From: Capitulum mitella
Taxonomy: Eukaryota; Arthropoda; Thecostraca; Pollicipedomorpha; Pollicipedidae
NCBI GenBank assembly: GCA_030062745.1
Contig: CP099839.1
Coordinates: 44,404,796 to 44,468,795 of the forward strand
DNA: 64,000 nt
Reading direction: 5' to 3'
This document shows, one piece after another, positions 21,076 through 33,800 of the stretch. A program made the translations under genes and the position numbers. Numbering within the stretch: position 1 is the stretch's first letter; each line of letters begins with the position of its first letter. The notes beneath the pieces were generated by a model. It was not told the DNA's origin. It did no database searches and saw nothing but the letters and a program-made list of their open reading frames with translations.

Positions 21076-24000
21076 CAGACGCTGGCAGGGCGGTGTTCGA
21101 CGGGAGGGTTTTAAGCGATTCGAACGTAGATCACGAGAAGCTCGAATCGCACGAGTGATAACCTAGATTAAACCTCAATAAACGCCAGCATGACGTGGTC
21201 CAAGCCATTTTTGTACAAGCGCCTTTGTTTACACACTTCGCGTGATTCGGTTCGTGCAAGCTCAAGAATCTGAAGGAAATTTTGCCGCTATTTGCCCGTC
21301 TGACGTTCACGGTGGAAATAAGATCCAGAAAATAGAATAAAGTCGACTGATCCTAGCTCTTAAGTTATAATTTCGTTTTGGGAAAGGATGAGCTTCTACA
21401 TTGTAGCACCAGTGCCGTGGTGCAGTACTTACGCGGATCAACACACTGCATGGAGGCTGGGGGCACACTACAATATGTCTACAGCATTGGAGAACTGCGG
21501 GGCAATCTACTTTAATTCATCATCTTAATTCACAGATCTTGTATCCCTCGCTGTATGTGATATTCTTCTTTTTTGAATTCAACGAGTCGATGCGACTAGT
21601 CACAGCGCAATATTTCGTAGTCACCCCGACGGCCGATTACAGTCTGGTCTCCAGAGTGGAAATGTTTCCGTTGGCTTGCGTTTTTTTTTTATTGCGATGG
21701 TCGGCAGACACGTTTAGTCACACGATGAGCTGAAGACATGGAACATTGCGCGCCAAAACCGTCAGCTGGGCATTCCCGATGTAGCCCGTTGTTCCAGCAC
21801 CGTTTCAGGTTTACGTAACGAAAGTGAGGTGAAAGGCCATTGCATGAATGAAGAAATCCATGAAAATTTGTCTGATTTCCTTGGGATAACCAGCACAATA
21901 AAATATCGAAATGCGCGCCAAATGTGTTTTTAGGAAGGTATATTTGACGAGCATCAAACGACTGGAGAGACGAGATGTTTTTGTCAACTCATCACAAATT
22001 ACCATGCAAAAATATAAGTGGCCTAAAACAACAGATATATAAGCTTCCGAACACAGATTTCAAACTGCTCGTACGAGCTCCGCGCGCACACTTAGTCATC
22101 ATGCTGAGGCCAATGAAGGCATCTGGGAACTGAATTGACCTGCATTGCAGCGATGGCCTTGTCCTCCTTATGGTAACTTCTCACTACGTCACTCAGTCAC
22201 GACGATGCTCCTGAGACCATGTACCGGCTCGTGCCTGGACCACGACGGCGTCACTCATACTCTGCATGTGGGTTGCAGCTCGGAGGAAAAATGGGCTTGA
22301 ATATCACAGCTATGAACTGCAAATATGGTTGGAACTACCAATGTCCAGGAAGTGTAGCTATTTGATAAAAATTTCAGTTAGAATCCCGCGTTTTTAGCGA
22401 CATATTCCCAGACCGAGGGCAATCGGGTACACCTCGTTACATTTCTAGCACTATGATAATGTGCATGCAGCCTTAGGGAATGTTAGTGACAAGTTGCGCT
22501 TCATAGGTCGTGATGTTCATAATTTCTGGATTGTTGTCCACATCAGGAAAATTATTTGTCACAAGCACGGTATAGGAAAACAATCTAAAAATTATTAATG
22601 GGATAAAACATAAGAGCCATTCTGCACAAGCTTCGCCAATGCAGCATATAACAAAAGTATACGGCACATCGTCAAACGTTATTTGTCAGTCAGTAGAGAT
22701 GGATTGTACAAGAATCTGCCTTGTACTAGAACTCAGTACTGGCATGTACAAAAATGAGCTGTTGATAACCACTGCATCAGCGTCAGGTTGACGGTGAGAT
22801 TTTGGTTTAACACATGGGCTTTTGGGCTTTACGTAGTAAAAATGCATTTTATCAAAAGTGTCATAACATTGGTAACAAAAAACCCACAAGAAATTTAGAA
22901 ACGGTATGACGAAGGCCAGATGGAAGTAGTGTGATTCACGCAGACGCAGAAAGCCGAGTTTATATCAAACTTTATGTTTTTTATTTGATCCGAGCCTTTC
23001 TGACGTGGACGGCATTGTGGTCAGAGACCATACTACGCAGAGCTCGTGCCAGCCCTGATCCCTCCGTCCAGGCGAACCCAAATGTAAACTAATTTTACCC
23101 CAGACGCTGGACCAGGTAATGCTGAGGGATCTTCTTACCGTCAAAGCCAAGACACGGTCGCCCCATGGGTGGCCCTTTCCGTTTCGGGTCCAATAGCGCT
23201 GGCTCCTTGTGGGTGTCGAACTTGCAGTGCTTGCCACATACCGAGCACGAACTCAGCATCTTACCACAGAGCTACGGGGACGACTAATTTCATCAGATTT
23301 CGAATTTCGCTAAGGCTCTTTTCACGATGTCCATGATGTGAATTCATTCAGGTGAGAACCTATTATGTGCTAGTTTTAAGACGCATGGTAAATGTCCTTC
23401 CACGCGTTTCGTCGCTTTTGTACTCGTAACAGTATGGTTTTTTCATAGCCCCCTTGTATGAAGCATACAAGTGACGGCAAATCGCACAATACATCTCTTT
23501 TGACACGACAATGGCGCCAAGACGTGCTCGGCTCCTCAGGGATGCACACCCCAGCGTGTCCAGGGCGAGCTCAGCAACGGCATTCCCGACGTGGGTCACG
23601 CTCCGCCGATCACGGCGACGGACTGTCCCGACAGCCGGCCGCGGCGGGCGGCCTCCAGCCCCCCCCCCCCCAGAACAATAACGACGCAGCGCCCGGCCAA
23701 AATCGGACCGGATCAAGGGTACCGGACGCGGCCAAGTACACGGCCAGGTCAGCCGGAGCCGTAATTTGGTGGCGTTTTCCCACCGCCGCCGTCGGCCGTC
23801 GCACGCTGGCGGCACCGCCCGCGGCGCCGAGCAGGATCAAGGTTGCGACGATGGCACCTGGTGCGGGCGCCGAGCCGCCTGCTCCCCGCCGAGGGAACCA
23901 CGCCCTCGCAGCGGCAGACATCAGGGGTCTGGCTGGCGACCAAGGAGCTGTTTCCCTTTTGAAAAAGTCTGCGGAAGTATCGCGTCCGCTGGTGGACCGG

Positions 24001-24152
24001 TGGTTGCAAAATTCCGGTTGCATGCCGTAATCGGGTACAAAGAAACCTCCGCAACGCTTCACCACGGCGGACAACGTCTCTCCGCGTCGCATGTTAGCGC
24101 CGCAATCTGGGCAGAAGTTCAAAACGAAACGCAACACTCAACATGCACTCAC

Positions 24153-24182
24153 CAGGATCATGTATGTCAGGGAGGCCCGCAT
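24153..24182 (-). CDS. Candidate first coding exon of the ZP gene (signal peptide start)
   Basis: On the minus strand an ATG at 24182 opens MRASLTYMIL, directly followed by a donor GTGAGT. A short basic-then-hydrophobic start is what the beginning of a secretory signal peptide looks like. A CRE palindrome lies two bases upstream, consistent with a promoter or 5' UTR. The exon ends in phase 0 while the exon at 19898 needs one carried base, so another exon must intervene. No homology confirms the call. Confidence 0.28.
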
Positions 24183-24916
24183 GATGACGTCAGTGAAGCC
24201 AAGGTCAGCTACAGTGGCCAGCACCTGCTGTCAGCTCCACTCGGCGCTGTTGGTGCCTGGAGGCGGTCTCTGCAGGCGTGGCGGCCGCGGCGTCTGACCT
24301 CAGTCAGGCAGACTCGCGGCGACACGTCCAGCCAGCTCCGGCGCGCGCCCCAGACTCAGCGACGCAGCAGCGCGACCCTCCCCGACACCATCCTCCGCCG
24401 ACTGAGCTCTGCCGCGCGCCGCCGACGGTGAAAGCAAGAGTGGCGGCGCGGCGGCGGCCGCCGGCAGCGCCACCGCGCGGCGGGCGCGAGGCGCGGGCGG
24501 CCGCGCTCAGGTGCAGGTGGGGGAGACGCAGCACCGGAGCCGCCCCGCCGGCCGGGACGGGATCAGAAGCCAGCAGGCTACCAACCCTGGAGCGGGACGT
24601 CGTCAGGATCCACCAGCGGCTGTCCACTGCAATGGATCCCACTGCGAATCACTCCTGGGGCATCCCTCCCCCTCCCCGGCTGTTGTTCTTCTGAAGTCTT
24701 AGCTGGGGTGACCTGCAGTTATCCCGAGTCCTCCGCTGAAGCCGCCGTGGAGCCATCTTGGAACTGCTACCAGGACTGCGCCTGAATCACACCCGGAATC
24801 GCCCCAACCTGCACCGGAGCCGCCCCTGAGCGTTCCCTGGAGCCGTCCCTGGCTAGTCCCCTGGAGCCGCCTGACCGGGTCCGCGCTCCGGCAGAGATGT
24901 GCGGCGCTGGCCGGTT

Positions 24917-24945
24917 GGCGGGCGGGCGGGCGGGCGGGCGGGCGG
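24917..24945. repeat. (GGCG)n microsatellite
   Basis: About seven tetranucleotide units in a CpG-rich island. Confidence 0.9.
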
Positions 24946-27096
24946 CTCCGGCAGCGCTACGGCCGGAGCGGCCGGCTGCGACCGGCCACCGGCCGAGCGT
25001 GCGCCGGCGGTCACGACAGGGCGACCGGCCGGCGGCCGCTCACCCGGCCGCGCCGCGACGCTTTTTGCCCTCTCGCGTCAAAGGCGGCGGACCGAGTTAC
25101 GGCGACAGGACGCCGGCGAAAAAGCCCGGTCCTGACGGGAGAGGCGCGCCGCCGGTCGGTCTCGGCCGCGCTGTTTACCGGACGCCACTCCGGAGTCCGG
25201 GAGACCATTAGGCAAAACCCACAGCGCTCTCAGGAGGGCGACCGGCTCCACGGGCATCATCAAAGGGGTGCGCGACCATTTGTCACCGGGCCGGGTCTGT
25301 CATCAGCGGGACGGCCGACTCATTACCGACCGGCCGTCCGGCCTCCCTGTCGCTGCCTCCCGGAGCCTGTGTGTAAAGAGCAACGTCTATCCGGCCGCCC
25401 CGCCGCCCCCTCCCGGAGCGGCTGGGTCTAGAGCAGCGTCTAGCCGGTGCCCCGTCGCTCCCTCCCAGAGCCTCTGTGTTTAAAGCTCGCCGGATGCGAG
25501 CGGCGTCTTCACACCGCTCTCGGTGCTCCCTGTGAGTCTTAGGTCTGGGTTTGGGTCTCAAACCCATTCCACGATGGCAAAGTCCATGGGTGCAGAATTG
25601 GGGAAAATTTTGGAATAGAGAAATAAATTCATCGCACCCTAAAATGTGGCATTAAAAACATATTTACAGAAATTTATTTTTGAAGCAAGAAAACAGCTGA
25701 ATGGGTCAAAGTACTGGTGTGGAATCCTTTACAAATAATTTCCTTTGGTATGGAAAGCTCTATAAAGGATGCAGTAAGTTACGCCCCTGGTAACGTCCAT
25801 GACGTTAGTCTGCCATGCTGCGTCTGCAACAAGCTTTGTCTGAGCACAAACACTGCGTATTTCGAGCCTGCAGAGTTCACTGATGGCAGGCTCCACGGAT
25901 TCCTCTACCAAGGGCGCAGGACCATCGAGGACCCTTTGGCCCACAACTCTGCTGTCGTTCCATGGGACCGTTAATGTTTTGCATCGCACGATTTTTGCGT
26001 TGTCAAATTCAAATGTGGCTTATAATTTGTTCTCGCTGTATTTATGCTGTCGCCGAGCATTGACCAACAGGTAAAGGCAAATCTTGTTCATTGAAGCAGT
26101 CCTGAAATGCCATCTCAGCGGAATTTAAACGAGCACCTACGTTATCAGCGAATTTATCGACGTGCGCTTTGGCCAGATTTTACTCGAACGGCTGTTTGTG
26201 TTCGGCGCCCTTGCAGAAAAACATGTGAGATAACTCTGATATCCGTTTTCGTTTTCGCAAAAGACTTACGTTGAGACAAACAAAATACCGAAGAAAACAT
26301 TCAAACCGTGCATTTAACCACTTGGTTACAGCTATGTGGCAAACGTCGCAGAGCCAACCGGTTTGGACGGCTTCAGATGCCCTCCGATGCAGCAAGACAC
26401 GTGGGCCCCGAACCGCTGGAGGATAGCCTCTTGTGTTTCACTGTAGTCTCCGGGCTAGTTTGTTATTTTTTTGTTGCGCGTTGCAGTCTCTCGGTTCGCT
26501 GCCGTCTTGGTCATTAATATTATATCTCGCTCTATCAGTTGGTAAACATTCGCTTCAGGTCATGCTTTTCGTCCCATAATAATCTTCCTTGTTCGACGTA
26601 GAGCTTGTAACCAGACAACTGTCACTGGGGCCCACTTTGCTTCATATCATTGTTATCTGTGAAGAGCGGCTTGTTGCATGTCCAAAGTCTGCAGTAATTG
26701 TGTCGTGTCCCGGGCAGAACAGTTTTACTGCAGAACACACTCGGAAACCGATCAATATAATCTTGAACACCCGATAGAGTGCCAGCAGACGTCTTGAAAA
26801 ACTACCCAATTAGATTAACTTACATTTTTACTCAGACCACTGAACCCAGTCCTAGTCTGAGTCTTTCAAGAAGAACGACGATGGTTAGCACCTTTTCATG
26901 GTATACCGTTAGGAACTTAACGCCGTTCGAAAACACCGAGGTCATCAATAGCCTGTCACGTGGGCTATCCCGTTTAGTCTGGTGTCTGTAACGCGGCTGG
27001 TCGAATTAATACCAGCGCTTATTGATCTCGAGTTGTGACTTGTTGAACGGCGTGTTGTAATTCAATGCAATGCAACTTTTCAACCATTTGTTGAAT

Positions 27097-27119
27097 TTGT
27101 TTGCGCATTGCGCAAACAA
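27097..27119. other. Perfect 11-bp inverted repeat with one-base spacer
   Basis: Arms TTGTTTGCGCA and TGCGCAAACAA around a single T. Further TTGCATTGCGC text follows. It contains TTGCGCA, close to a C/EBP-type bZIP site. No gene is recognised next to it. Confidence 0.6.
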
Positions 27120-27783
27120 TTTGCATTGCGCATTTGTTCACGGCTTTTTCGGCCGGAGCTCACAACCATACGTCTTCAGGCATGGCGTAAACGTTCCGGC
27201 AGAAAACTGGTGCGCTGGGTAGCGTGGGATATGGTCGTCCGGGACAGGCAAACAGGTCAATCAACTTATGGACTCCCACGACTTCCTCATACTCGGCCTA
27301 ACCTCTGACGGCGAGCCTCTACGCTCCAACGCCGCCCCGGGGCTCGCCGGGACCGCTCATCAATAAAACGTCAGAGCGCGCTGCCGCGGCCGCGGCCGAG
27401 AGGGGCGTCTCGGGCCGCCGGAGCGGGCTTGCCGTGTAAACGCAGTCGGCCCGGGTCGTTCGCACCGCGCAGAGCCAACGGGCCGGACCCGGCCGCCCAT
27501 TCGGCACGCTCTGAGGCGTCACATCCTGGGAGCGCGCCGCGACGACCCGGCGGCGGCGGCCGCGGCTGGGTGTCGACCCCCGCCGGGTTGCGGGCCGCGA
27601 GCCGGGCCCGCGCCCCGAGTCGGCGTGACTCTGCACAGATTGGCCGCATCAGCCACATCCGGCGGCGGCCGCCTGCTGGCGGTGTTGTGTGAAGGCGCCG
27701 GTCGGCGCTGAGTGGCCGGGTCCGAAGCCTGGCCGGGCGGCCGGCGGCGGTGCTGTCGGTCCGGCAGCAGGTGGCTCGGTGCG

Positions 27784-27810
27784 GTCTGTCTGTCTGTCTG
27801 TCTGTCTGTC
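27784..27810. repeat. (GTCT)n microsatellite
   Basis: About six and a half uninterrupted tetranucleotide units. Confidence 0.92.
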
Positions 27811-30800
27811 CTGGCTCGGTCCTCTGCGACGTGCGTTTCTGTTGACAGGGTTTGCCTGGCGGCCTTTGAACGCTTGATTACCGCTGTGCTGCTTAAGAAC
27901 TGGACGTGCTCTACTCGAGGGGAATGTTTCGCTAGCTGTAACTGGATATGGCGAAACATTGCATCCCGCCGCTGTTGCAGCTCCGACGTAATCGCATTGC
28001 TGACGATTTCTAAATCTTTTCACATCCGTGTTCCAGCTTCAAAACAACAGCTTGCAACCATGAATAGCCGTTGATCGGGCGTGAAGGCCGAGTGAGACTA
28101 ACAGTCCACGACAAACACTGGCACTGGCAACATCGATGAACCGTGGTGCCTGCCTTCCGCCAGTTCTCATACGAATGCGCCGCGCTTTTGTCACTTGTCT
28201 CGCCATATCCTGCAGTAATCAGGGCCAGGGCCCCACAACAAGCTCGGTTTGGCGCGCATGCAGTTCCTTATGCGCGCTTCATCGGGCTCGAACTAAAATT
28301 ATTTTCCGAAATATTGTTGAAACTACTCAATAGCATTGGTTTCGAGCGGCACAGACCGGTCTCCAGTGCCGTTTCCTTGAAGGTTAATGTAACGAGTGTG
28401 GGCATTGGCTATTTAGGATACAAATTATAAACTCATTCAACAGCAGCCCGCACTTCATAGGCGTTTTAAATAGTCGGTTTAATTTATTACGCAACGTTCG
28501 GCAGGAAATCTGAATGCTCTTTCATTCAAAACAACAAACGTATGCCACGCCACTGAACGAAACATCTGCAGAAAGCCTTTTGAGCGAGTTTTTGACTCTT
28601 GGCACCAGCGGCTACTTGAACGAACAAATATCGTTATTAAGGCGTTAAGCCGCCCAAGTCGAAGAACAAGTCCAGTCCCAGTTTTCGTGAACATTCTGTC
28701 GTACATTTAACAAATCTAATCAGTCAGCCATATGAAAGATCGCTCGCTGGCGCGAATGAGCTACCAAGCGAAGCTTTGAATCCCCCCTAGAGGTAAGTGC
28801 GAGTCAATGCTCATGTAACTAGCCAGCTTGTCACGGAGGGCGTCACGCTCGATAACGACACGAGGAAGCGGCCCTTGTTCGCAGCCGCCACAGCAGGCCA
28901 GCTGAGGGGACGCCTCCAGTCGAGGCGGATCCGGAGACGGGCCGTGTAAAGACCCCCATCTGCTCGCCGGACTGACGGGCGACCGGATCATTGTCGTTTC
29001 TTTGATTAGGCGGCTGTCTCTGGTAACGGAGCGCCGCCTCACCCACTGCGGGAGAGCTCACCGCGGGACAGATGACGCCTCAACGAGACCGAAACGACGC
29101 CTCCCGTCGGCCACACGATCGGGAAAGTCACTTCCGGAGTTGGCGAGGCCGACGGCCGGCAGAAGACGGCGACACGGAGGAAGAGACTAACGGAAGAAGG
29201 TCCTTAGAGGACGGCCACAGGGAGGACAGCGGACGGAGGACGGCCGATAGTGAGGACAGCCGACGGGAGGGCCGGTAAATCGCATCAGCAGTGAGGACGG
29301 CCCGACAGTAAGGACAGCTGATGAGGACAGTCCCCTTCCCGCTGACGGAAGGGGATCGTTGGGTGACAGACACGGTGAGGGCGGGTTGACAGTGAGAACA
29401 ATCGGTGGAGACCAGCTGACTGCGAGTACCTAAACAGGACGGAGGCCTTGGCCAATGGATGGAGGACTACCGATAGGAGACAACTGACAACTGGCAGGGC
29501 ATTGCCGACCGTGGACGGCTGATTGAGGACTGACAGGACACACTTCAGGAGACGGTCAACAACGGGGCCCAGAGATGACGGGCAGGTGAGCTCACTGACC
29601 GGAGCGGTTGATGAGAGAAGACCAGCAGTATCGGTGTCAGCCGACAGGGAACGGCTGGCTGCTGAGGCTGCCGGGACGGCCTCGCCGGCTGGTCGGTCCT
29701 GGGTTATCGCCTCCCCGGCTCTGTTTACTGGCCGATCCCTGCGGCAGTAAGAACAAACATCGTGTCCGGCGTCCACCGCCTCGGTGGGCAGAGCGTAATG
29801 CGTACGCAAAACACAGGTCAGCGCCTAATCGCTGTTTATCCTCCGACGTAAGTGACACTTAGACGCTGTCTGATGGAACGCGACCGGTGCGGGCTTCGCC
29901 AGAGGCGGCGGCGCCACACTGACGGGCCTGCCTCCGCTCCGGCGCCACCTGTTACTCGGTCGGCGCGTCCCAAGCTCTCAAATGACAGCCTTCGTGCAGG
30001 GTTTCAATTCCATCGGCACAAAACATGCCGCTGTCGCCGGTTTTGGGTGCGTTATTTGCCGCGGGCGGTCGGCCCGACGTGCGGCCGTCCACCCTCTCCG
30101 TGTCTAATTATCGTGCGGAGCGCGCGCCGCTCGGGGCGGCCGACCGGCCGCGTCAGGGGTCACCACCAATCAGACCGTCCGCTGCGAGTCAACGACCACC
30201 GGCCGCCGCCCGACATAGAGTCGCCGCCGATACTTGGCTGAATCCGGAGTCGCAGCCGCCCGCAAGGTCGCACGCCGAGGATGGCCGAGGTCACTGCCGC
30301 CGCCGCCGCCGCCGCCGCCGACGCCGCTGTCGGCCGTGACGTCATGGAAGTGTCCTGTTACAGAGTCCAGCGCTGTCCGGCGGCTATCTGACAAAGAGGG
30401 GGGGGGGGGGGCAGGAGTTCAACCTGAATAAGAGAACGGGTAGCGTCTGATTGCTACCTGTCTAAGAGGACAGGCTGAAGTCTGATTGTTATCTGATTAA
30501 TAGGACAGGTCTGATTGTTTCCTGATTAGGAGGACAAGCCGAGTTTAATTGTTACCTGACTGAGAGGACAGCCGGAGTCCGGTCGTGTTCGGTCCGTCAG
30601 GCCGGGGAAGGCAGCCCTCGCTGGCCCGGCTGGTCCTCAGCCGGGGCTGCGTCGGAGGGCGCCAGGACACCGTTAGACCGCCCCGACTGACTCCCTCCTC
30701 CCCCTCCACCTCCCCCTGCGTCGGCCAGCTGGTGCAGACTTCCTGCGTCGCTCGGGCGGCCGCCAAGTGCTCTCTTATCTGGCTGCCGGGCGCTGCTCGC

Positions 30801-33800
30801 CTGTTTGCGCACGCTAATGGCCAGGCTAATCGCACGCCGTTCTTTACGGTGGTGGCGCGCCTCGTGTCGTTACCCCCGTTCATCGGCGGCGCCGCAGAGG
30901 AAATGACACCGAGGTGTGTCACCGCCCGGCGAGACCCTGCCGGCTCAGCGGCTCCTCACGCCGGCAAACGGGCCGGCGTATCCGAGCACTGCTCGGAACT
31001 GAAGAGCGATATCGGAGGTGGGAGGGCCGCCTGTGACTAGCGTGTATTCTGTGCCACTCATCTGAGAAATCGTCTTCAACCTAGGTCGCTATGTGAACAA
31101 CCAAGATACAACTGTGTAAAAAGAAAGGAGAAATGTCCGCATATGTAAATCTGCATACGTCATATAAAGGATTGTGCGAGGAGAGCTAAACGAGGCTACA
31201 CTTACATATTATTCGGCCCTATTCTCCAAGTGCAGTTTCACACCGTTTTTTGGAAACCCAAGACGAGTGGGAACCGTCTTCGTCGCCATGGAGCTCAAGG
31301 AAACCTAACCTCCGCCGTTTATCTGAACAATACTGGCCCTTGAACCTGGTCCGGGCATCAAACCATTGTTATGGCGGCCTCTGTTGTGCGTTACTCGGTC
31401 GTGACCTCACAGCTGGAGTTCAGGTGCCGGCGAGTCCGGCCAGGTCGGACACAGCAGGCTTCGGCCCGCCGCAGTCAAACTTCCGCGAGTCATCACTTTA
31501 ATGACCAGTTTCCTCTGCCACCGACGTTAAAGGCTGAATGAACTAAGCTGGGCTCGTGAAGTTCCGAAAGCTGACTCGATGGCTACATGTTTTTCGTCCT
31601 GCGCGGCTGGCCAGTCGGCCTCTGCTCGATGCGGCAGACCGACCAGAGTGACTGTGTCATTACGTCCTGATCTAGATATGATGCCGATAACAAAGAACAG
31701 TTGCCTGCAGCGGCCATCTGAGATCCGATCTCCCGACAGACTGGTGTGACGAATAGGCGGCGCTCCGGCGGCGGCCAGTTATACTGCGGTGCGGGCCGCG
31801 GCTCCTTCACAGACCGCCGCCCCCCGGACCGCCCGCTGGCCAGCGCCGGCCGCCGCTGCTCGGTGGACGGAGGAGCGGCGCGGCGGCCCGGCGGAGCAAA
31901 CCGGGCCGAGTGTGCAGTCCAGCGGCGGTGACCGACCTGCGATCTAGACCAGGGACACATTCCAGCGGCACAGACGGCTTGTCTTGAGATCAGACTGGAG
32001 GCAACCATCGGCGACTCAGACCGCTGACGCTCACCTGTACGCACATGGCTTTAACATGATCCTTGGTTTATGTTGTTCCATCACGCATCTTGTCTGCGAA
32101 CACCACCTGATAATGTCTCTCAGCAGCTTCTGCATTATTTCAACTTGAACGCCGTCTGACTGCAACTCTCCAAACTCTTACCCTGTTCCTGCATACCGCG
32201 TCAATAATTTACGTATATTTCCGTTTATATTTTCGGACACAAAACAGAACACGAAATCAAGAGAAGACTATGAGTATGTGCTGGAGAGTGCAAATGACAA
32301 CTAGCTGACTCAGGGCTGTTCTGACCTGATTATCTAGTGGTGACGAGTGGCACCGCCCAGGTAGTGAAGGGTACACAGTGTAACTCAATAATGACGAAAT
32401 TTCGTCTAAGAAACAAACGCTGAAATATAGCGATGTGCAATTTTTTCCGAATCAAAGTTTGTGTAAATCAATTTATTGCTTGCACACCAACGCTCTTTCC
32501 AAATAACTCATTGTTTTCAAGTCCACCAGCTCAGCAAAGATGACATTAACGTTATCGATTTTACACCGTGAACGTGGAAATGCACCACCCGCGGCCGTAC
32601 TTCATCACTCTTCGGTGGCTCGTGGCTGGTGACGCTTTTAAACGGGACAGAGCTGAGCTCCTCTTTCCCGTACGAAACGGTTCCCGGCTGATCCACCATC
32701 AGGCTCGGCTGATTAAGTGATGTTCATGAGAAACCAAAATTGGGTAGAAGCAAACTAATTTAAACCAATGAAGAACTACGGTCGGATGCTACACGGAAGT
32801 ATGCACAAAAGGAGATGCAAAACGCAAGAAATGTTTCCAATGGTGCAGCGAGTTTTTCTGTTTACGATCCGAAGCCTGCGGCAGGGCGACGAGAACTGAC
32901 GACGCAAGCGCCACTCACTCAAGGAGGTTGTGATGCCGTGATGACACATCACCACCTGATGGGGTGAGTGTCGCTCACTGCCGGGTTCCAGGCTCCTCGT
33001 TAACTGGGACTGCGCCAGCGGAGCAGGGCTTATATGACTGCCGGGGGACATGACCTACGCAACGGCGACCCCAGCAGGCAGTATGGTCAGGCCGATGTCA
33101 CCAATACCGCCGGACCTGGTTCAGGGCTTGCTCCTATAGCGATTACGTCCATCGACCAGCCCGCTTCATCCAAACACGTATGCATAAGACAATGGAGGAA
33201 AACGCCAGTGTTATTGCCATATAGCAAGGCCTCACTCTGAATACTGTTACCCTCCCCGGTCTGGGCCCTGTGGCTTCCTCTGCCTCCCCCCCCCCTCCTC
33301 CCTCACGTGACCTGGCGGTGTCATCTGATATCAGCAGGTGGCCGCGAATCAGCCACCGCCCGCCGGCACCTCGGCGGCGCCGGCTCTTGTTGCGCTGAGA
33401 TCCGACAGGGCTTTCGATGCGTTTCCGACCGGTCACAAAGACGGAGCGCTGGCCCGGGCCGTGGCCCCTATTGTGAGTCGGGGCCGACCTGAGTCGGGGC
33501 CGAGCTTGGCGGACCATCGGTATCCGTACCTGCCCGGTCGGTCGGCTGGGCCTGGCCTGGTACCGACCACGGACAAGGGGCGTGTGATGGTGCTTGCGAT
33601 GACTTGGAGTTAGTGACTTTTCAGGTAAATTGCTCCATGTGGCCATTGGGCCATGACTCCCCTTTTACTGGAAAACCAGGAGCCAGCCGTTTACACCCCC
33701 CCCCCCGTCCGTTTTCAGGTGGAGACTACAGGAATCTTGTTCTACAAATCCATTTTTTTAGTGCCGCTAGCCGAACAGCATTACGAAGTCCCACCTCAAC

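Larger units (their letters stand above)
19899..24152. other. Probable 5' part of the ZP gene, exons not identified
   Basis: At least one more coding exon, ending with one base of a split codon, must lie upstream of 19898 on the minus strand. I could not pick it out. The stretch holds a CCGG-rich island at about 20380-20900, a duplicated 48-bp unit, and AT-rich DNA at 21.1-23.3 kb with no recognised gene. A 54-codon minus-strand frame at 23259-23095 is treated in the findings. Confidence 0.5.

Noticed and set aside
23610..24137. Signal-peptide-like stretch (ATLILLGAAGGAAS) on the minus strand
   Set aside because: The hydrophobic run is in a GC-rich island, is preceded by a long basic segment without a fitting start, and no junction to the ZP exons keeps frame.
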